Assembly (NCBI GenBank): GCA_021736205.1
Contig: JAIPGF010000015.1
Location: forward strand, 1-33,436
Reading direction: 5' to 3'
Length of the DNA stretch: 33,436 nt
Source: Candidatus Izemoplasma sp.
GTDB lineage: Bacteria; Bacillota_I; Bacilli_A; Izemoplasmatales; Izemoplasmataceae
The translations under genes and the position numbers were made by a program. The notes beneath the pieces are model-generated. The model made no database searches. It worked only from the letters and a program-made list of their open reading frames with translations, and had not been told where the DNA came from. This document shows positions 1 to 7,025 of this stretch, piece after piece. Each line of letters begins with the position of its first letter. Position 1 is the stretch's first letter.

Positions 1-123
1 TAACCATCGATAGATGTATTGTCTATTGGTTTTATACCGTCTGGCAGCTTTAGTCACGGTGTATCTTTTGGCATACTTAATTAATGATTCTCTGTATTTT
101 TGTATTTGTAGATCTGTTTTCAT
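1..123 (-). CDS. IS transposase, N-terminal part (cut by window edge)
   Basis: The first 41 codons of a minus-strand gene whose remainder lies left of the window. The peptide begins MKTDLQIQKYRES and continues with a helix-turn-helix stretch containing TKAARRYKTNRQYIYRWL, typical of the DNA-binding N-terminus of IS481/IS3-like DDE transposases that bind the element ends before strand transfer. The start is well supported: an AAGGAG box at 134-139 lies ten bases ahead of the ATG at 121-123. An 11-base inverted repeat at 213-265 lies upstream and may mark the element end. No DDE catalytic residues are visible because the body of the gene is outside the window, so the exact IS family is an inference. 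Confidence 0.7.
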   Translation of the reverse strand, partial: MKTDLQIQKYRESLIKYAKRYTVTKAARRYKTNRQYIYRWL

Positions 124-212
124 TCTTCTTATTCTCCTTAGTTTTTAGGGGGAGGGCAGGAAAAAAGTATTTTATCAATAACTTTTCACCGGAATGTTTG
201 ACAAATCTACAC

Positions 213-265
213 TGTGCATTTACGTGAATCTGGATGAGATGTCATATATCTATTGTAAATGCACA
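213..265. repeat. 11-bp perfect inverted repeat, possible IS end
   Basis: TGTGCATTTAC at 213-223 is repeated in inverse as GTAAATGCACA at 255-265, around a 31-base centre. The outer copy, read from 265 towards the transposase gene, starts with TGT, as many DDE-transposon ends do, and lies about 140 bases from the transposase start. It could be the terminal repeat of the element, or an operator. The other end of the element is not in the window, so this is unproven. Confidence 0.4.
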
Positions 266-294
266 ATTTTTTCAAACTTCATAAAATAACAAAG

Positions 295-323
295 TTTACA
301 TATTTTACTCTATGTGATATCAT
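295..323 (+). promoter_or_regulatory. Probable promoter of the methyltransferase genes
   Basis: TTTACA (295-300), a 17-base spacer and TATCAT (318-323) resemble a sigma-70/sigma-A promoter. It lies about 30 bases upstream of the AGGAGG ribosome binding site of the first methyltransferase gene. Confidence 0.5.
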
Positions 324-356
324 TAATTCACTGTATTATACAGAATAGGAGGCCTT

Positions 357-1130
357 ATGTATTTTAAAAACAGTTATTTAAAGCTTTATCAAGGGGATCT
401 TAATAGGGTGTTATCAAAAATTAAAACCAACACTATAGATATGATTTTTGCTGACCCACCTTATTTTTTATCAAGTGATGGGATTACTTGTAAATCTGGG
501 AAAATGAAATCAGTAAACAAAGCGAATTGGGACAAAACCAGAACTCTTCATGAAAAACATAAGTTTAATAAGCGGTGGATTAGAAAATGTAAAAGAGTCC
601 TTAAAGATAACGGTACAATTTTTATAAGTGGAACATATCATAATATCTACTCCATAGGTATGGCATTAGAAGAAAATGGTTTTGTTATATTGAATAATAT
701 AGTTTGGAAGAAAACTAATCCACCCCCTAATTTATCTTGTAGATATTTTACTCATAGTACAGAGACTATTTTATGGGCTAAGAAAAGTAAAAATGTAAAA
801 CACACATTTAATTATTCAGAAATGAAGAAACTTAATAATAATAAACAAATGAAAGATTTTTGGGATATTCCCACTAATATTTATCAATCTTCTTGTATTA
901 ATAAAAAAGAAAAAAAACATGGTTCATTTCCTACTCAGAAACCACTTGCCTTAATCGAGAGGTTAGTTTTATCTGCTAGTAATAGTGGTGATATTATTTT
1001 AGATCCTTTCAACGGAAGTGGAACAACTGGAGTTGCATCTGTTAAGAATGGAAGGAAGTATATCGGGATAGATAAAGAAGAGGAATATCTAAATCTGACA
1101 TTAAAAAGGTTGAAAGATTATGGTGTTTAG
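357..1130 (+). CDS. dpnA: DpnA-like DNA adenine methyltransferase
   Basis: A 257-residue SAM-dependent DNA methyltransferase of the beta (N-terminal DPPY) order. The catalytic DPPY is at residues 33-36, and the SAM-binding FxGxG-type motif LDPFNGSGTTG is near 215-225, followed by a conserved YIGID. Internal stretches such as KTNPPPNLSCRYFTHSTETI closely resemble DpnA of the pneumococcal DpnII system, which methylates adenine in GATC and can act on single-stranded DNA. Strong AGGAGG at 346-351 fixes the start. The next gene begins three bases after the stop, so the two are cotranscribed. GATC specificity is inferred from family resemblance, not shown by the sequence. Confidence 0.85.
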   Translation: MYFKNSYLKLYQGDLNRVLSKIKTNTIDMIFADPPYFLSSDGITCKSGKMKSVNKANWDKTRTLHEKHKFNKRWIRKCKRVLKDNGTIFISGTYHNIYSIGMALEENGFVILNNIVWKKTNPPPNLSCRYFTHSTETILWAKKSKNVKHTFNYSEMKKLNNNKQMKDFWDIPTNIYQSSCINKKEKKHGSFPTQKPLALIERLVLSASNSGDIILDPFNGSGTTGVASVKNGRKYIGIDKEEEYLNLTLKRLKDYGV

Positions 1131-1132
1131 AA

Positions 1133-1984
1133 ATGAATGATTATAAGAAATATAGAATACAACCATTTTTAAAATGGGCTGGTGGAAAAAGGCAGATCAT
1201 TGATGAACTAGAATCTAGAATTCCTAATAAATTTCAAAAATATTTTGAACCCTTTGTAGGTGCGGGTGCATTGTTTTTACATTTACAACACAAAAAAAGC
1301 ATAATTAATGATTCTAACTCAGATTTAATGACTTGTTACAAAGTTATTAAGAATAAGCCTCACCAATTAATGGCAAAACTTGATGAAATGAATGAACTTC
1401 ATAGAAAAGGATTAAAAGATTATTTTTATTCTGTTAGAAAAATGGATAGACAAGAAACTTGGAAGTCTATCGATGATGTAACTCGTGCTGCTAGATTGAT
1501 GTATCTTAATAAATATTGCTATAACGGGTTATATAGGGTAAACAGTAAAAACCAATTTAATGTTCCATATAATGGAAAAAAATATGTAAAACTTTATGAT
1601 AGAGAGAACATTACTTCTCTTAGTGAGTTCTTATTTGAAACTGATACCAAAATTCTATGCGAAGATTTCGATTTTGTTGTTTCCAAAGCGACAAAAGATG
1701 ATTTAGTTTACTTTGACCCTCCATATGATGTATTGCCAGGTAAGAAATCATTTGATAGCTATAATAGGAAAGGTTTTGGCAGACAAGGTCAGAAACGATT
1801 AGCAAAAGTGTTTAAGCAATTAGATAAAAAGGGTTGTTATTTGATGTTGAGTAATCATAACACTCCATTCATTAGCGAACTATATAAAGATTTTAATATT
1901 GAAATAGTATACGCAAAAAGACAAATAAATTCAAAAGCTTCTGGGCGAGGAAAAATCGAAGAAGTTATAATTAGAAATTATTAA
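1133..1984 (+). CDS. dpnM: DpnM/Dam-type N6-adenine methyltransferase
   Basis: A 283-residue D12-class DNA adenine methyltransferase. The SAM-binding N-terminal motif KWAGGK is at residues 14-19, FEPFVGAGAL follows at about 38-47, and the catalytic DPPY is at 195-198. The stretch YNGLYRVNSKNQFNVPY is characteristic of the Dam/DpnM family. Length matches DpnM (about 284 residues). It probably methylates both strands of duplex GATC to protect the host from the neighbouring nuclease. The start is two bases after the upstream stop and has no strong ribosome binding site of its own, suggesting translational coupling. A bidirectional terminator follows immediately. Confidence 0.88.
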   Translation: MNDYKKYRIQPFLKWAGGKRQIIDELESRIPNKFQKYFEPFVGAGALFLHLQHKKSIINDSNSDLMTCYKVIKNKPHQLMAKLDEMNELHRKGLKDYFYSVRKMDRQETWKSIDDVTRAARLMYLNKYCYNGLYRVNSKNQFNVPYNGKKYVKLYDRENITSLSEFLFETDTKILCEDFDFVVSKATKDDLVYFDPPYDVLPGKKSFDSYNRKGFGRQGQKRLAKVFKQLDKKGCYLMLSNHNTPFISELYKDFNIEIVYAKRQINSKASGRGKIEEVIIRNY

Positions 1985-1987
1985 AAA

Positions 1988-2041
1988 AAAGAAGGCAAAC
2001 AGAATTCTCGTTTTATTGAGTTAATTCTATTTGCTTTCTTT
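1988..2041. terminator. Bidirectional terminator between convergent operons
   Basis: A 19-position stem, 1988-2006 with 2023-2041, has one G-T wobble, one mismatch and a 16-base loop. It is flanked by A-runs on the left and T-runs on the right. It can end both the methyltransferase transcript and the convergent minus-strand transcript, whose last stop codon begins at 2041. Confidence 0.85.
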
Positions 2042-2556
2042 TAAATTTCATTAATTGCCTTCATTAACATTTCTCTACCTGAGTAATTCCAATATCTTAT
2101 GTCTTGTTCAATAAAGAACCACTTTAAAGTTTTCAGTATCATTTCAGCGGTAAATCCAGTTGTGTATTGAATCTTTTCATTTATATTAGTTTTTATTTTA
2201 TTACAATTGAATACATTTAATATCTCTTCATAAAGCAAGCTATATTTTTTAGAATTTTGATTTTTTTTATTATGAAGATCTTGTATTATATCGTCGTGTT
2301 TTGGGTTTTCTTTTCCATTTGAAAAAACATAATTTTCTATACAGACAATAAAATCAAAACCATAATAGTTCCAAGCAGGTCTTTTCAAGTATATTTTATT
2401 TCCAGAATCAAGTTTTTCTACATAATATTTATAGTTTGATGCAAGAGCACCTTTGCCATTCCCTTTGGTTTCATCCATAAACTTCATTACTACTTTTTTT
2501 CTTACACTATTCCTAGTACCGGTGTTATTAAACTTCTCAGTTATTTCAGTTAGCAT
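2041..2556 (-). CDS. Companion protein of the restriction nuclease, unknown function
   Basis: About 171 residues; no family recognised. It is basic near the N-terminus (TRNSVRKKVVMKFM) and contains a GNGKGALASNYKYYVEKL stretch and an aromatic-rich KRPAWNYYGFDFIVCIEN segment. The start is chosen at ATG 2556 because GAGG at 2563-2566 lies six bases upstream; ATGs at 2559 and 2568 are alternatives. With this start it overlaps the end of the upstream nuclease gene by 11 bases, in a different frame, which implies coupled translation. By position it is probably a second subunit or specificity partner of the nuclease. That role is inference; it could instead be a C-terminal half separated by a frameshift. 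Confidence 0.65.
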   Translation of the reverse strand: MLTEITEKFNNTGTRNSVRKKVVMKFMDETKGNGKGALASNYKYYVEKLDSGNKIYLKRPAWNYYGFDFIVCIENYVFSNGKENPKHDDIIQDLHNKKNQNSKKYSLLYEEILNVFNCNKIKTNINEKIQYTTGFTAEMILKTLKWFFIEQDIRYWNYSGREMLMKAINEI

Positions 2557-3091
2557 CATTAACCTCATTATGGGGTAAACCAAGAATACTTAAAGGTATT
2601 TCATTAAAATGATAATGGCAACCTACTTTTTTTATATAATCTTTCACATCATCGTATCTTGCATGTTTAAACCAATTATTCAAAACATATATATACTCAA
2701 CCTTATAACCTAAGGGTGCAAAAAGTTTCTCGTATTGTTTCTTCTTGAAATCGCATGTTTGTAATTTTTCATCTACAGAGCCAGCGCTTTTTTGGAACTT
2801 TTTTTCAATAATGTAAATTGTATTACTTTTATGAATGTATATTGCATCATCAGGTCTTAATTGTTTTGAAATAATATCTTTATAATCAATATTATTTGGT
2901 TTTAAAAAAACTCTATATAATCCATGTTGACTTCCTATTTTTCCAATTTCTTTATTATTATAAAAAACTGTATCGTTATGGATTTCATAACCTTGAATAT
3001 TTAATAATGCTTCTGCTAATTTTGTATCTTGTTCAAATTTCAATCCATTCACATTAGTTTGTGCTCCACCACCATGAGTATTAATTGGCAT
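2546..3091 (-). CDS. Putative type II restriction endonuclease (PD-(D/E)XK)
   Basis: A 181-residue protein with a recognisable PD-(D/E)XK catalytic signature: PD at residues 80-81, followed 14 residues on by E96-K97-K98 within the strand IYIIEKKF. The basic segment DEKLQTCDFKKKQYEKLF follows. This pattern is typical of metal-dependent restriction nucleases. The N-terminus MPINTHGGGAQTNVNGLKFE resembles a DNA-contacting leader. It has an AGGAGGAG-type ribosome binding site just upstream. It faces the two methyltransferases and is followed by an overlapping companion gene. The sequence does not resemble DpnII or MboI as I know them, so the nuclease may be of a different lineage. Recognition site unknown; GATC is expected if it is matched to its methylases. 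Confidence 0.72.
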   Translation of the reverse strand: MPINTHGGGAQTNVNGLKFEQDTKLAEALLNIQGYEIHNDTVFYNNKEIGKIGSQHGLYRVFLKPNNIDYKDIISKQLRPDDAIYIHKSNTIYIIEKKFQKSAGSVDEKLQTCDFKKKQYEKLFAPLGYKVEYIYVLNNWFKHARYDDVKDYIKKVGCHYHFNEIPLSILGLPHNEVNDAN

Positions 3092-3300
3092 ACTTATCTC
3101 CTCCTAAAGTTAGGATAACATAAGTAATTTTAATTTAAAAGAAATTTCAGTTTTATAAGTTGAGTTTGGAGGGGTATCAACAAATGGTTTATAAATGAAA
3201 TCACAGAAATCTATGAAAATTGGAGATTGGACAGAAATACTAATTTTATGTTATTGTATAATAAAGGTATTTTATTTAAAATTAGTGGGAGTTGAAAAGA

Positions 3301-3780
3301 TTGAGGATAGTAAAAAAGTTTCAAGATGGGACTATTTTAGGTTTTGACAGAGGGAAGTTTGATTCTTGGTGTGTCTATTTAAGTGAAAATGGTAGTAGAT
3401 ATGCTCCAACAGATTTAGAATATTTTGATTTTTTTAGAAAAATGGGGAAAATCTTTGGGTTCAAAGTTATATATAATGATTTCATAAAGGTCTATAATTT
3501 AACAAATAATGCTTTTGATGATAATGTTTCACTTTTAATTGATCAAATTTCAAAAAATTATGGGAAGTATACTTTAAAGATGAGTAAATATTTAACTATT
3601 ATTTATATGGGAATGATAGCTGAAGAGAATAAAAGGTTTACGAAATTAGGGAAGAGAATAAAAAGACTTGGAATGTATGAATTATTAATCGAACAAAAAA
3701 AACCTTTTGTTGCTGCCAATTCTACAAAAGGTATGAAATGGAGACAAATTGACAATTTATGTAAAAAGATTGGCTTTTAG
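3301..3780 (+). CDS. Hypothetical protein (159 aa)
   Basis: No firm function. It begins MRIVKKFQDGTILGFDRGKFDSW and has a beta-rich N-terminal half (GFDRGKFDSWCVYL, RYAPTDLEYFDFF) and a basic helical C-terminal half (KRFTKLGKRIKRLGMYELLIEQ). It may belong to a domain-of-unknown-function family found in Gram-positive accessory regions, but I cannot name it with confidence. The TTG start at 3301 is preferred because GGGAG at 3287-3291 is nine bases away; an in-frame TTG at 3292 abuts that box and is too close. A TATAAT box at 3257-3262 lies just upstream, with no clear -35. It is transcribed away from the nuclease gene. Confidence 0.6.
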   Translation: MRIVKKFQDGTILGFDRGKFDSWCVYLSENGSRYAPTDLEYFDFFRKMGKIFGFKVIYNDFIKVYNLTNNAFDDNVSLLIDQISKNYGKYTLKMSKYLTIIYMGMIAEENKRFTKLGKRIKRLGMYELLIEQKKPFVAANSTKGMKWRQIDNLCKKIGF

Positions 3781-3884
3781 TGTAGATTTCGGTCATGTTA
3801 CTTCCTGGAGTATTTATGATATTTATCATTTTTTAAATAACCTTTCAACTTAATGAAATTAGTTTATTAAAGAGTTTTTAAGTG

Positions 3885-3912
3885 TTTGCAAATATTGACT
3901 ATATGGTATAAT
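3885..3912 (+). promoter_or_regulatory. Probable promoter of the zinc-ribbon pair
   Basis: TTTGCA (3885-3890), a 16-base spacer and a perfect TATAAT (3907-3912). The leader to the first zinc-ribbon start is about 145 bases long and contains the short inverted repeat TTTACA-tag-TGTAAA near 4004-4018. Confidence 0.5.
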
Positions 3913-4007
3913 TTAAGTAATAAGTAGGGGTATAGTTTTGATTTAGAAATGGGTATACCTTTAATGGTGTATCTTTTTAATTGGCAGTTATAACAGAAGA
4001 GTTTTTA

Positions 4008-4028
4008 CATAGTGTAAAACTAGAATCA
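4008..4028 (+). repeat. 21-base direct repeat, copy A
   Basis: The 21 bases here recur at 11183-11203 in the same orientation with a single difference (A to C). Similarity stops at both edges. The copies bracket the zinc-ribbon, HNH, membrane-protein and RecA-like genes. Confidence 0.5.
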
Positions 4029-4065
4029 AGACTTTATGTATGATTAAAGGTAGAAGGTGATTTTT

Positions 4066-4506
4066 TTGGCTGAAATGAATAGAAGAATTTCTTTTAAGTG
4101 TGGAGAGTGTGGAAACAAAGAGAATTTTGATTTCTATAGTATAACATTTCCCAAAAAGAATGAAGATTTCTTTTTGGAATATAAAGGATATGATTTTAGA
4201 GACTCAATAGAAGTAAAAATATTACAATATCTTATAAAATATCAGGGAGGACAGATTAAAAGTTCTAATAACAAGCAACCTTTCTTTTGCCCAACATGTA
4301 AAGTTTTATACGAACATTATCCAATTGAATGGAAATATGGTGTACATATATATTATAGGGCACCTTATTACTGTGACTTATGTGAAGGTTATTTGTTTAA
4401 AGTGCCAAAGGAAATGTTCGATAAAATACCGCGAATTAATTGCAAGTCTTGTAAAGGAAGGTTAAAAGAAACTGAAATAAAAATAATAAAAAATGGTTGG
4501 GATTAG
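4066..4506 (+). CDS. Four-CxxC zinc-ribbon protein, paralogue 1
   Basis: About 146 residues with four CxxC knuckles: CGEC near the N-terminus, CPTC in the middle, then CDLC and CKSC near the C-terminus. They could form two zinc ribbons. It aligns along its length with the next gene, including the spacing of all four knuckles and the final CKSCKG/CKSCGG motif, so the two arose by tandem duplication. The TTG start at 4066 is preferred, six bases after AAGGTG at 4054-4059; an in-frame GTG at 4057 lies inside that box. The next gene starts right after the stop. Function unknown; nucleic-acid or protein binding is plausible for zinc ribbons. Confidence 0.7.
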   Translation: MAEMNRRISFKCGECGNKENFDFYSITFPKKNEDFFLEYKGYDFRDSIEVKILQYLIKYQGGQIKSSNNKQPFFCPTCKVLYEHYPIEWKYGVHIYYRAPYYCDLCEGYLFKVPKEMFDKIPRINCKSCKGRLKETEIKIIKNGWD

Positions 4507-4923
4507 ATGTTTGTTGAAGAATTAGTTCATTATTACAAATGCCAGTCTTGTGGGTTGATCGAAACTTATGACTTTAATCCAGAGAAGTTTTTAGAAACAG
4601 TAGAAGATATTTTAGAAGTGTACAAAAACAACCCTCAGATTGAGACTTTTAAGTATGTAAATAAACTAAAAGATGGAGGAGTACATATATCACCGTTAAA
4701 AGATGCATATGATTGTCCTAAATGTAGGACAGTTGTATTACATCATACCATCAAAGCGACTTTTAGTGTTGGATTGAATAAAGAAACTATTGATGAAATT
4801 AGACACTTTTGCGGTGTATGTGGAACGCAGAGAATTAAAATACCGGATGAAACCTTTGATGGTATTGCTGGATTAAGATGCAAATCTTGTGGAGGGATTT
4901 TAGAGGGTTATGATCAAGATTGA
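4507..4923 (+). CDS. Four-CxxC zinc-ribbon protein, paralogue 2
   Basis: A 138-residue protein with the same four-knuckle plan as its upstream neighbour: CQSC, CPKC, CGVC and CKSC. The ATG directly follows the TAG of paralogue 1, so translation is probably coupled. Residues between the second and third knuckles diverge (HHTIKATFSVGL against HYPIEWKYGVHI), while the frames around the cysteines are conserved. Retention of every cysteine pair in both copies implies selection for metal binding. The two products may act as a heteromer. No catalytic motif is visible and no family name can be given. Confidence 0.7.
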   Translation: MFVEELVHYYKCQSCGLIETYDFNPEKFLETVEDILEVYKNNPQIETFKYVNKLKDGGVHISPLKDAYDCPKCRTVVLHHTIKATFSVGLNKETIDEIRHFCGVCGTQRIKIPDETFDGIAGLRCKSCGGILEGYDQD

Positions 4924-5052
4924 TTGATATTCAATATTCAGTCTCTAAGGAGTTCTTTTGGTTTTATAAATAAACACTTGAGATATTCTTGTTAGTACGA
5001 ATATGGTTGATTTATGCTTTCTGAGGACGTTATGGATACACGAAGACAAGCC

Positions 5053-5081
5053 TTGTTATGTAAAGAAAAAAGTTTTATAAT
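5053..5081 (+). promoter_or_regulatory. Promoter with no downstream protein gene
   Basis: TTGTTA (5053-5058), a 17-base spacer and TATAAT (5076-5081) form a good sigma-A promoter. ACAAG-C-CTTGT, a perfect 11-base palindrome at 5046-5056, overlaps the -35 and could be an operator. Only a short untranslated stretch and a terminator lie downstream on this strand. Confidence 0.55.
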
Positions 5082-5087
5082 ATATTT

Positions 5088-5155
5088 AAACTATGTACGG
5101 GGCTCAGTTATATAAGAAAGAGGTGTTCCTTTACTGGAATACCTCTTTGTATTTT
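5088..5155 (+). ncRNA. Candidate small RNA (about 65 nt)
   Basis: Transcription from the 5053-5081 promoter would begin near 5088 and stop after the hairpin at 5117-5148, giving an RNA of roughly 65 bases with no open reading frame of note. The 3' half is the terminator hairpin; the 5' half is a short single-stranded segment containing ACGGGGCTC. It resembles no known RNA family that I recognise. Its end abuts the 3' end of the small minus-strand gene. Confidence 0.4.
5117..5148. terminator. Rho-independent terminator
   Basis: A 13-bp stem, 5117-5129 with 5136-5148, has one G-T wobble and a 6-base loop. It is followed on the plus strand by a T-rich tail (GTATTTTTATTT). It lies just beyond the stop of the 51-residue minus-strand gene, so it may serve both strands, but the tail is better on the plus strand. 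Confidence 0.75.
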
Positions 5156-5310
5156 TATTTAATTTTAGAAATGATTCTCTTAACAAGATTAAGTTCATAA
5201 GTTAGTTCTTCTTTATCTTTTTCAAGAGAGATATCTATTAATCTTTCAATTTCACTTATATTTTCCTTACAATAATTTGAGATTAATTTCAGTTCTTCAT
5301 CAGTAAACAT
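5155..5310 (-). CDS. Small acidic helical protein (51 aa)
   Basis: A 51-residue, highly charged protein starting MFTDEELKLISNYCKENISE, predicted to be almost wholly helical. The start at 5310 is fixed by GGAGGTG a few bases upstream; a longer in-frame reading up to 5340 would place that box inside the gene. Proteins of this size and character are common in phages and integrative elements of Gram-positive bacteria, but I assign no function. It ends against the terminator at 5117-5148 and is divergent from the HNH gene. Confidence 0.6.
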   Translation of the reverse strand: MFTDEELKLISNYCKENISEIERLIDISLEKDKEELTYELNLVKRIISKIK

Positions 5311-5445
5311 TAGAACACCTCCTCGAAACCATTCTATCAAGAACTAAAGAAAATAGAAGGGTATAGAGGTTGAAAAAATTAAATTTAAATTTAACCAGAT
5401 TTAAAGAACAAGTTTAATATAATAACATATAAATGAGGAGATAAT

Positions 5446-6906
5446 ATGAAATGGTTAATATCAGCTAATTCAAATATTTACGATCATTTTCAAGCATTCT
5501 ATGATAATGATGTTATTGATTGGAGAATGAACAATACTAAATACAAGGTAGAAGATATTGTTTACATTTATTCAACCAAGCCTTATCAAAAAATAATGTT
5601 TAAATGTATTATTGAAAAGATAGATATCCCATTTGATGACATGAGAACTGATTGGGAGTATTGGAAGGAAGAACAAAAAAACAGAAAAGCAAACACATTT
5701 GCAAGATTTAAATTGATTAGAACATTCGATAACGATAAATTATCATTAAAGGTCTTGCAGATGAATGGATTAAAGTCAGCACCACAAGGACCTATGAAAA
5801 TTAATAAGATAGATAAATTAGATAATTACATATCTAATATAGAAGAAAAATGTAATATCTATAATTTTGAAGATGAAACTCCTCCAATTCTGTTTTGTAA
5901 TGTTACTCCTATGAAATTATACCAAGGACCAGAAGAAACATCTTCAGTTCATGGAGGGAAGTATGTCAAAGAGCATGGAATTGGTTATGAACTATTTAAT
6001 TTTAAAGAAATCAATGAAAAATATTATGGATTTGTTCAACCACCAACAGGGAATAGATCAAAAAACTTAAAAAAGCCGATAGATAAATTTAAACAAGCTA
6101 AGATTAGAATTGAAAGGTTGGAATCTAAGTCACATAAAGATTTTGTTAATGGCATAACCATAATATGGGTAAGCACTGATGATAATAAAGGAAGAGTGAT
6201 TACTGGATGGTACAAAAATGCTAGAGTATATCGTAAACAGCAAACTTTAAATAATGAAAAACGAAGATTTATTAATGACAGAGGAGAAGGGGAAGAAGCA
6301 AGTTACTATATCGAATGCCATGTTGATGATGCAACCTTACTTCCTGAAAAAGAAAGAACATTTAATTGTAATATGATGGGGCAATCAAATATTTGGTATG
6401 GGAATCCTAATTACAATAGAAAAGTTACCAATTACATTAATCAATATAATGGTACAAGTCTATATGATAAAGAAGGCTTAAAAGAGCGAATTGAAAAAGA
6501 TGTACAGAATGTGCCTAATAAATATAAGGAAACTCTTTTGAAAGCAAGGATTGGACAAAGTAAGTATAGAAATCTTATATTAGATAAGTTTAACAACAAA
6601 TGTGTTCTTTGTGGTGTAGGAGGTTCAGAGTTTCTTATTGCAAGCCATATTAAAGCTTGGAAGGATTGTGAAAATGGTGAACACCTAGATGAGCATAACG
6701 GATTACTGCTATGTCCTAATCATGACAAATTATTTGATAACCATTACATATCCTTTGATGAAAATGGTAAAATTTTAATTTCAGAGGATTTATCTCGAAA
6801 GAATAGAACATTCCTTAATCTTAACGAAAATATGAAAATAAAAATTAGTGATGATTCCCAAAAATATTTTAGTTATCATAGGAAATTATTTGAAAAATTA
6901 ATTTAA
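5446..6906 (+). CDS. EVE/PUA-like and HNH endonuclease, putative modification-dependent restriction enzyme
   Basis: A 486-residue protein in three parts. The N-terminus (about 1-135) begins MKWLISANSNIYDHFQAF and has the look of an EVE/PUA-like modified-base reader. The middle (about 150-300) carries a conserved MKLYQG...HGGKYVKEHG...YGFVQPP pattern that I have seen only in HNH restriction proteins. The C-terminus is an HNH_2-type nuclease: C386xxC389, SHI at 400-402 with the candidate general base H401, N418, and LLCPNHDKLFD with C423 and H426. Reader plus HNH matches type IV, modification-dependent restriction enzymes such as EVE-HNH or McrA-like proteins. GAGGAG at 5434-5439 precedes the start. 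Which modified base it reads cannot be told from the sequence. Confidence 0.75.
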   Translation: MKWLISANSNIYDHFQAFYDNDVIDWRMNNTKYKVEDIVYIYSTKPYQKIMFKCIIEKIDIPFDDMRTDWEYWKEEQKNRKANTFARFKLIRTFDNDKLSLKVLQMNGLKSAPQGPMKINKIDKLDNYISNIEEKCNIYNFEDETPPILFCNVTPMKLYQGPEETSSVHGGKYVKEHGIGYELFNFKEINEKYYGFVQPPTGNRSKNLKKPIDKFKQAKIRIERLESKSHKDFVNGITIIWVSTDDNKGRVITGWYKNARVYRKQQTLNNEKRRFINDRGEGEEASYYIECHVDDATLLPEKERTFNCNMMGQSNIWYGNPNYNRKVTNYINQYNGTSLYDKEGLKERIEKDVQNVPNKYKETLLKARIGQSKYRNLILDKFNNKCVLCGVGGSEFLIASHIKAWKDCENGEHLDEHNGLLLCPNHDKLFDNHYISFDENGKILISEDLSRKNRTFLNLNENMKIKISDDSQKYFSYHRKLFEKLI

Positions 6907-6964
6907 AATAATCCTAAAAAGTATTTTATCAATTAGGGTCAAAATATTTAGCCCCTCAAACTCA

Positions 6965-6993
6965 TTGAAAATTATTCTTATTGAACATATTAA
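6965..6993 (+). promoter_or_regulatory. Probable promoter of the 799-aa membrane protein
   Basis: TTGAAA (6965-6970), a 17-base spacer and TATTAA (6988-6993) lie 32 bases ahead of the ATG at 7026. An in-frame upstream ATG at 6981 falls inside this promoter, which supports the later start. Confidence 0.5.
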
Positions 6994-7025
6994 ACTTAAA
7001 TCATTATAGAAAGAAGGAATCTAAT

